12,223 nucleotides of DNA from Perkinsus olseni. Lineage: Eukaryota; Perkinsozoa; Perkinsida; Perkinsidae. Shown piece by piece: positions 7,078-12,223 of this stretch. The stretch covers positions 1-12,223 of the forward strand of contig JABANP010000916.1 in the NCBI GenBank assembly GCA_013115135.1, given 5' to 3'. The notes beneath the pieces were generated by a model that did not search any database, was not told the DNA's origin, and worked only from the letters and a program-made list of their open reading frames with translations. Every line of letters starts with the position of its first letter. The first letter of the stretch is position 1. The translations under genes and the position numbers were made by a program.

Positions 7078-9331
7078 TTAACCTCTCACCTTTGATACCA
7101 CTCTCTTGGATAAGACGGTTGATCTGATACACCTGATACTCCATACCTAAACTGTTCCCCACCAACTCCGCAGTTGCCCGCGGTGGCCCCGTTGCCCGCG
7201 TTGGCGACGTTGCCCGCGGTGGTATATAATCAACCTTACCAGAAAGTCTTACCCGCTTTGGTATCTTCGGAGGATCCACTATGTTGGTAACGATACTCAT
7301 ACCATTAGTAGTAATAACAATCGATGTGTTTAATTTAGACATAGTAGTGCATCCCAATAATAACGGAACCGTTAAATCGTCAGACGTAACGATAAAACGG
7401 TCAACTATTTCAATATTATCCGTCGCCACGGTAAGCATCACACTTCCCAGTATTTCCATTCTATTACCATCTGCTGTAGTAATACGGGGAATCATATCAT
7501 CTTCGAACCGAACCCTCGGTGCAAATTCCTTGAGCCAAGAACAAGTAATTAATGATACCTCCGCCCCTGTATCAAAGAGGGCAGTGGTGGGTTTCCCTTG
7601 TAATCTGACCTCACCAATGACCATAGGTACACTGGGGTCTTTCAACCTTGGGTCACCCTTAGAATCACTAATATAGTCTCTAATATTTGAGACCATATTT
7701 ACCCTAGACGAACCCGATGCCTTATCACCATTAATTTTCGCAGTGGGGGTAGGAGGTCGTCTGGTAATAGAACCCTCACGACCAGAATCCAACGGTCTAC
7801 CACGGCAGGTATACGCTAAATGCCCCGTAATATTACATCTATTACAGATGGCATTATTCAACTCCGTCTTACAATTGTCGATAGTATGATTTGGATTCCC
7901 ACAACGTTTACAACGCCGATCTAGGTTAGCTGGTTCCGGAGCTTTACATCTGCGAGCAGAGTGCCCCTTCCCCATACAACGATAACATTTAATTCCAACA
8001 AGATCCTTACCAATCGCCATGAGATAGCGCGACTGATAATCGCCGTCGCTCATTTCGCTCTCTCTCGAAAGAGAATGCAATGAGCTCGACCTTCTGTCAT
8101 AGTCACGATCTCTATTCCTAGAACCAGAGCGGTAACGATCATTATCATTCCTACGACCATACTTCTCCTTATAACCGACGTTCTTGTAACTATCACGACG
8201 AAAATCCGAAGACTCTCGTCTACTACTACTGTTATTATTATTATTATTATGGTTCCTACCATCACTATAGAAAACCTTACCCAACTGTTCTCTACGTTGG
8301 GCTTGGCTGAGTACCTTATTCCTAAATCTTTCATAACTGTAGCTACTTTTAGCAACGTAATTATCCACCTTATCACGAACCTTGTCGTCAGACAGGCCAG
8401 TGAACAGGCGCCACTTTAAAGTATACTCTAACGGAGCAGCACCGAGGTGGCACAGTTCGTTTGCCAAAACCTCGAGCCTATCAATGAACTCTGGAACGGT
8501 ATCTCGTCCCTGCGTACAGTTATTGAACTGGCTCTCAGCCTTCTGCAGGTGCTCGTCTGTATCATACTTCTGGCGATAGCGACCCTTAATAATCCTCAGA
8601 CAATAAGCATAGGATTCATAACAATGAGAAGGGCATACTTGTTTATTGGTCACCCGATCCCATACCCTAGGCTCGGAGTGATGCTTTAACCATAGATACT
8701 TGATAACCTCAGGATGGCCTTCCGTTTTCTTCTCCATCTCTTCCAACCACGTAGTCCCGGATCGTCTATCCTGTTCCCCTTGAAACCTTTGTTGTGGTTT
8801 CAACTTAATAGCCAACTGTTCGGCAGTGTCGAACTCCTTCATCGTCAACCTATTTTTTCCACAACCATTCCCTCCGCAGGCCAGACAACCTCTAGTGGTA
8901 CCAGTCATACGCTTGGCCGGGCGATAACGTGTGCCGCCAGTGAGGTGTCCTCCATAACCACTGCGGTCGGAGGAGGTTCGATCACTTGAGGAACTTGATC
9001 CTGAAGGACTACGACGATACCTGCTACGACCCCTGGAGCGACCATAATCTCTTCCCTTTCTTTGGCTCCCCACGCCTATCATCGTAATAACGGTCTGCTC
9101 CACGTTCATAATAACCATAGCCATCAGTATCCCTTTGGCGGTCGGCAGGTTCGTACCTTCTTTCATCTTCTGCAGATGGAGATGAATGACCATTCCTTCC
9201 ACCATTGTTGCCCACTTCCTCAGTGATAATCCTGGGAGGAAGTCCATCCCTCCCTTGTCGGGGGTGATCAATACCCGACGTAGGAGACGGTAAAGACGGT
9301 ACCCGGAAACCACTGCTGTGGACATGATCAT
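6983..9331 (-). CDS. gag: Gag capsid, nucleocapsid and aspartic protease (main gag frame)
   Basis: This 782-codon frame (numbered from ATG 9331) provides the particle protein and protease. Residues 1 to about 90 look like noise overlapping the upstream gag frame, so real translation probably enters near 9060. Then come an RS-rich stretch (about 93-125), a CxxC pair (CLAC, 149-152) and a capsid-like helical part (about 200-345). The capsid-like part contains QGRDTVPEFIDRLEVLANEL, as in the Retrotrans_gag family. Next is a basic, Asn/Arg/Ser-rich linker. Three CCHC zinc knuckles with CX2CX4HX4C spacing follow at 449-462, 474-487 and 496-509, for RNA binding. The aspartic protease has FDTGA (D587) and a later LLLG (657-660) like the conserved C-terminal protease motif. 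It overlaps pol by 95 nt at its end. Identity is firm; the start is not. Confidence 0.9.
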   Translation of the reverse strand: MIMSTAVVSGYRLYRLLRRVLITPDKGGMDFLPGLSLRKWATMVEGMVIHLHLQKMKEGTNLPTAKGILMAMVIMNVEQTVITMIGVGSQRKGRDYGRSRGRSRYRRSPSGSSSSSDRTSSDRSGYGGHLTGGTRYRPAKRMTGTTRGCLACGGNGCGKNRLTMKEFDTAEQLAIKLKPQQRFQGEQDRRSGTTWLEEMEKKTEGHPEVIKYLWLKHHSEPRVWDRVTNKQVCPSHCYESYAYCLRIIKGRYRQKYDTDEHLQKAESQFNNCTQGRDTVPEFIDRLEVLANELCHLGAAPLEYTLKWRLFTGLSDDKVRDKVDNYVAKSSYSYERFRNKVLSQAQRREQLGKVFYSDGRNHNNNNNNSSSRRESSDFRRDSYKNVGYKEKYGRRNDNDRYRSGSRNRDRDYDRRSSSLHSLSRESEMSDGDYQSRYLMAIGKDLVGIKCYRCMGKGHSARRCKAPEPANLDRRCKRCGNPNHTIDNCKTELNNAICNRCNITGHLAYTCRGRPLDSGREGSITRRPPTPTAKINGDKASGSSRVNMVSNIRDYISDSKGDPRLKDPSVPMVIGEVRLQGKPTTALFDTGAEVSLITCSWLKEFAPRVRFEDDMIPRITTADGNRMEILGSVMLTVATDNIEIVDRFIVTSDDLTVPLLLGCTTMSKLNTSIVITTNGMSIVTNIVDPPKIPKRVRLSGKVDYIPPRATSPTRATGPPRATAELVGNSLGMEYQVYQINRLIQESGIKGERLTVEQYSNPQSPWQLLTYSDTVDIGRRLQPKC
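7173..7222 (-). repeat. 18-bp in-frame tandem repeat after protease
   Basis: Two full units at 7173-7190 and 7191-7208 and a partial one at 7209-7222 share the plus-strand core GTTGCCCGCG(G/T)TGG. On the coding strand they give a six-residue repeat (PPRATS, PTRATG, PPRATA) in the linker downstream of the protease. A further copy of the core, 16 bp identical to 7189-7204, lies at 6880-6895 in the start of pol, where it is read in a different frame. Confidence 0.85.
8232..8250 (-). repeat. trinucleotide microsatellite in gag
   Basis: A run of TTA/TAT on the plus strand (AAT codons on the coding strand) encodes a short asparagine tract followed by serines, between the capsid-like part and the zinc knuckles. 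It is likely a slippage-prone linker and keeps frame. Confidence 0.85.
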
Positions 9332-9668
9332 ACCTGCCCGGAGGCGGGATATCTTGGGATCCTCCAGATCCGTTTAACCCTTGAGCCAACACACCCTCTA
9401 CTGGTTGACTAGCTGAACGAACCCTAGAACCGAATCCGGAAGGTCTAGAATCACTGTTTGCATTACTATCACTATTTTTATTTTTATTTTCTCTATTAAT
9501 TCCAACGTTTAGACTATAATATTCCGTATTAATTTTGGCCTTTGGGGGAGGGATGCCCGAAGGGACCCTATCCTTTCTAGGCCAATCTTGCACAACAGAG
9601 GTAGAGCCAGCAGACCCGCGAGGAGGCCACTGGGGAAGAGGGCCGAGTGCACCCTCTGTGTCAGCCAT
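9024..9668 (-). CDS. Gag N-terminal segment in a separate frame
   Basis: ATG at 9668 begins a frame (MADTEGALGPLPQWPPRG) that stays open to TAG at 9026-9024. The frame is open further upstream to at least 9761, but MADTEGALG is the most natural start. The protein is rich in Gly, Pro, Ser, Asn and Arg (for example SDSNANSDSRPSGFGSR) and ends in an Arg/Tyr/Asp-rich stretch (RYYDDRRGEPKKGKR). That composition continues smoothly in the main gag frame from about 9060 (DYGRSRGRSRYRRSPSG), one base further on. I therefore read it as the disordered N-terminus of Gag, split from the rest by a +1 frame change in this copy. It has no recognisable domain. It could instead be a separate small protein. Confidence 0.65.
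   Translation of the reverse strand: MADTEGALGPLPQWPPRGSAGSTSVVQDWPRKDRVPSGIPPPKAKINTEYYSLNVGINRENKNKNSDSNANSDSRPSGFGSRVRSASQPVEGVLAQGLNGSGGSQDIPPPGRYDHVHSSGFRVPSLPSPTSGIDHPRQGRDGLPPRIITEEVGNNGGRNGHSSPSAEDERRYEPADRQRDTDGYGYYERGADRYYDDRRGEPKKGKRLWSLQGS
9045..9085 (-). other. site of the frame change inside gag
   Basis: Composition switches here from the upstream gag frame to the main gag frame. Both frames are open from 9331 to 9024, so the exact point is free within that span, but the Arg/Tyr/Gly-rich character passes from one to the other around AAG-AAA-GGG-AAG (about 9067-9056). The main frame is +1 to the upstream one. A single base lost or gained in the A/G-rich run would explain it, as would programmed +1 shifting. 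Confidence 0.5.
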
Positions 9669-9693
9669 GAATATGTAAGGAAGAGTTGAGGCA

Positions 9694-9701
9694 CTGAAAT
9701 A
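9694..9701 (-). promoter_or_regulatory. candidate 3' splice site just before gag
   Basis: On the minus strand TATTTCAG ends at 9694, 25 nt upstream of the gag ATG at 9668, preceded by a T-rich stretch (TGGTGTGTTATT). This fits an acceptor in the leader, cis or spliced-leader. No donor can be assigned with confidence. Confidence 0.25.
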
Positions 9702-9850
9702 ACACACCATAATCACCTCACCCCCTACATCATACACTGGCAACCATTCTACAACACACACTATCTACCCCTTCGCTATGCATACACAGTCTAAATAACG
9801 ATGGGTCGAAATAAAGCGTCGTATAAATCGACTAGCCTCACAATAATAAC

Positions 9851-9863
9851 ACCATTGATACCA
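9851..9863 (-). promoter_or_regulatory. weak candidate primer-binding site
   Basis: On the minus strand 9863-9851 reads TGGTATCAATGGT. The first eight bases equal the start of the initiator-methionine tRNA primer-binding site seen in many plant LTR elements (TGGTATCAGAGC), and the site lies about 190 nt upstream of gag, a plausible distance. Against it, the match stops after eight bases, the sequence just before is GTTA rather than a CA terminus, and no LTR copy is found on the other side. Confidence 0.2.
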
Positions 9864-10606
9864 TAACGACCTATACTCCCGAGGCGCGTCTATGTCAACG
9901 GTTATGACCATCAACATGGACTAAGGAGTAATTAGTTAAATAACAATAAATCACTATAGATCGTTTCTACATAAAGGGATCGTCCTCCGTCCCGGCGAAG
10001 ACATCGGACTACCCTTCTTATCAACGGCATCTTCGTGGCAGATAGTGAACCATTCTGGGTGGTGGAACACTCACTACCCGACCTTACAATAACCGTTGAA
10101 GACAATGGTGTCGGCTTGCCCATCAACAAACCATGACCGGCTCAGCATACAGCTTCCGGAAGACCACCTATAGGTCCCCATCTACTGTACCTTCACCGAT
10201 TCCCAACAGCTCTCAACGAGGCCCTCACGAAAACACAAATAGCCCAAGTGTGGGAACTCCCTTTACCCAGTACTATTGCGCAAGGAACTTCCCGGACACC
10301 ACATCCATAGGTTCCGGCAAAGTGGACATCCACCCTTGCTGAGCAACTGTTGAACTTCGCATAAACGGTACACTTACAACCAGTACCCATAACCAATTGC
10401 AGACGTTACTCCTCCTTTTGAGAAAGCAGTTCGCCGTACACCGTCGATGCTAACCGACCCAGTATGACCCTACCGACCAAGACCTATACCAGTACGGTAG
10501 GCCACCCAACCGCAGGTGGTGTGTCCCAAGCAGTCACCTTTAAGTCGGCTTAAATAGTAGGTTAGCCCCAACCGCAGGACGTCTACTATTCCTCTACTAC
10601 AGATAA

Positions 10607-10934
10607 ACCATACACTGCAGACGGCTCAAGTAATATGGAAAACCGTAGTAGGCACAATAATCCCACCCTAGGAGTGGGAGGTACGATTCGACCCAGGGTT
10701 GAAGAACTTGGCAATGGAGCGTCATCCGTAGCGGTCTGCGAGCGCCCTGGACTTATGGCCCCCTCCTGGACGTGAGTACCATGATGGAGGACGGGTCGAA
10801 ATCGAACCTTGTCAACCGTCGGTACAGGAAGTCACCATTCACCTACCTTTGATGGACGTGCTGATAACTTCCTTACCACTCTAGTAGGAAACGGTATTTT
10901 AGTGATCAGCCATCCCCACCATACACTGCAGACG
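10607..10934. repeat. 17-bp direct repeat pair
   Basis: ACCATACACTGCAGACG occurs at 10607-10623 and 10918-10934, 311 bp apart, in the same orientation. I see no longer alignable flanks. It may be a remnant of a roughly 310-bp duplication or a repeated regulatory site in the element leader. Confidence 0.75.
10661..10679. other. hairpin / near-palindrome
   Basis: TCCCAC (10661-10666) pairs with GTGGGA (10674-10679) around a seven-base loop that itself contains CCTAGG. One missing T separates it from a perfect 20-bp palindrome. Its role is unknown. Confidence 0.55.
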
Positions 10935-12223
10935 TAGATAGGAATTCATTCCACTATATACCATTACAAACAGTATTCAACCCTCAGTGACCCATATCAC
11001 GCAAACCCCGAGGTAACACTGTCTGAGTGGCCCGACTTACATATTTCACTCTATAAGTTGACTTGAGTAACGTAACCCAGCATACCAATATATTCCATGG
11101 ATATACCATATGCCAACGGCCCCTCTCACGTAGATCTTTTATGCCTGAATCAAGGGCCGGGGCGGTTCAACCTGTAGATGTTAGGGGTCCTGGGAGAGGT
11201 TTGTCGCAACCTCTGCCTACTCCGATAGTGCAACCCCCGCCGTAACGGGTACGAATTAACGCGAGGCCTGGGGAATACTCGACCCAACAGCCGGATGCAC
11301 GTAAGCGTTTGGATCACAGCGCAACATGCCGCTACGCCAACCCAGGTCCTAACACCCAAGCCGCCGCCCTAGGTAACACCGGAGATACAGTGATGAAGGC
11401 AACATCTCCCCACCATATCCCACCGAGAAACCCTACTCCATTGAAACCAACCCCCAACCGCAGGAGCCGTAACAATTATCCCTGAGCTTCCCTTCCCCCA
11501 AGGGAGGTGCACCCATACGTCTATGTACCCTATACTACCAGTACTATCCACCATTCAGTCGAGGGGGGTTAAGGCTCCCAGGCCCTACTTGCCCTTGGCC
11601 TCATACGTTACAGTAATAACCCTCGCTGTCTTCCATAATCCCACGTAGATAGTACCCAACCCAACGGTAATAGGCTCAGTGTCTGGCACACCGAGTCGGA
11701 TCAATCCCGGTAGAATGCGCGTGAATGAACTTAGACGCGTGACTTGCTTAGCGATAAGTAAACCGTAACAGACTTATCACAAGTGACACGACGCGGTGAA
11801 CTCTCAGGTCAGTGTAAACAGAACGACATACGCGATTATCACATTAACCGTGACAACCTCTCAAACCGTACCGTCACAGCACAGTAAGAGATCTGCTCAC
11901 ACGCTATAATCCAATCCCATAACTACTAGTAACTCAATCCAAACCCATTAACCGATATATGGCTACCATAGCGTATTAACAGTCTAAGGGAATCAGTACG
12001 ACTAGCAAATACCCCTGTACCAATGTCCAACCGTAAGACTGCTATAGATACGGATAGACCTTCATACCCACCATATGAAGCCCCAGTCCAACCGACTGTG
12101 ACCTGCAGTGTCACAACTATCGGAATAGAACTCACAAAGAGTCTCGGAAGGACAACTTCAACAAAAAAGGGACAACCGTTGCGTATCGCGCACGCCCGGC
12201 GTCACAGTAATATAGTATCGAAC

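Larger units (their letters stand above)
2405..9693 (-). mobile_element. LTR-type retrotransposon internal region, BEL/Pao-like
   Basis: This is the coding part of a minus-strand retrotransposon in the order gag, protease, RT, RNase H, integrase. That order fits BEL/Pao and Ty3/gypsy and excludes Ty1/copia, in which integrase precedes RT. The segment after RT (LSSLYDPMG followed by a lysine/tryptophan-rich helix) resembles the Pao family region (Pfam Peptidase_A17), which favours BEL/Pao. The three open segments occupy three successive +1 frames. The pol frame is long and free of stops, suggesting a young copy. Outer limits are not resolved because neither LTR, target-site duplication nor polypurine tract was found, so these coordinates cover only the coding part plus a short leader. 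Confidence 0.85.
10505..11464. repeat. 12-bp motif CCCAACCGCAGG, three copies
   Basis: The exact 12-mer occurs at 10505-10516, 10567-10578 and 11453-11464, all in the same orientation. The first two are 62 bp apart. Flanks are not clearly similar. Three copies in a 2.5-kb non-coding stretch is more than expected by chance and may mark decayed repeats or protein-binding sites. Confidence 0.7.
9762..12223. other. 2.46-kb non-coding leader or 5' flank
   Basis: No open frame here exceeds about 70 codons and none looks like a protein. I see no tRNA, rRNA or transposase signature. The position, upstream of gag on the minus strand, would suit a 5' LTR plus leader, but I could not match it to 1-2404. 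Small internal repeats are present: a 17-bp pair, a 12-bp motif three times and one hairpin (entered separately). Most of the stretch is unexplained. Confidence 0.5.

Noticed and set aside
6983..9331. AGG-Y codons as frameshift sites, as described in Perkinsus mitochondria
   Set aside because: AGG followed by a pyrimidine does occur near both frame changes, but this is a nuclear-type element, the host is unproven, and I did not establish that other AGG-Y codons in the same frames are absent.
10661..10700. GGGTCGAATC on the minus strand as a tRNA T-arm
   Set aside because: No acceptor stem, D arm or anticodon arm can be placed around it.

Overview
The window is eukaryotic repeat-rich DNA dominated by the coding part of one LTR-type retrotransposon on the minus strand (about 9.7 kb down to 2.4 kb). 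There is no bacterial gene organisation. The gag-protease-reverse transcriptase-RNase H-integrase order, zinc knuckles, splice-like signals, a minisatellite and tandem duplications all point to a nuclear genome. The host cannot be fixed from sequence alone. A protist such as a Perkinsus-like alveolate is a weak guess from the general look of the proteins and moderate GC, not a demonstrated assignment.

Layout from left to right. Positions 1-518 hold two perfect direct repeats, A (146 bp, at 1-146 and 373-518) and B (207 bp, at 167-373 and again at 1754-1960). On the minus strand they may be exons of an unrecognised spliced gene. Positions 519-780 carry a putative upstream exon of that gene. 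Positions 782 to about 1620 are a minisatellite with a 39-bp unit, nearly uniform on the left and decaying to the right. Positions 1961-2404 are non-coding, AT-richer flank or 3' untranslated sequence.

The retroelement is read right to left. The gag N-terminus is in one frame (about 9668 to 9060). The rest of Gag, with a capsid-like region, three CCHC zinc knuckles and an aspartic protease (DTGA), is in a second frame (to 6983). A 1535-codon Pol is in a third (to 2410). Each step is a +1 move, so both a gag-gag and a gag-pol frame change must be explained by programmed frameshifting or by one-base indels. Pol keeps every expected catalytic residue of RT, RNase H and integrase. Its RT/RNase H connection has a BEL/Pao-type signature, its integrase ends in a GPY-like module, and a long acidic, internally repeated tail follows. 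Gag would package the RNA, protease would mature the polyprotein, RT/RNase H would make cDNA and integrase would insert it.

Positions 9762-12223 hold no convincing gene. By position this is the leader or 5' flank of the element, but I found no long direct repeat pairing it with the left flank, so no LTR pair is visible in the window.
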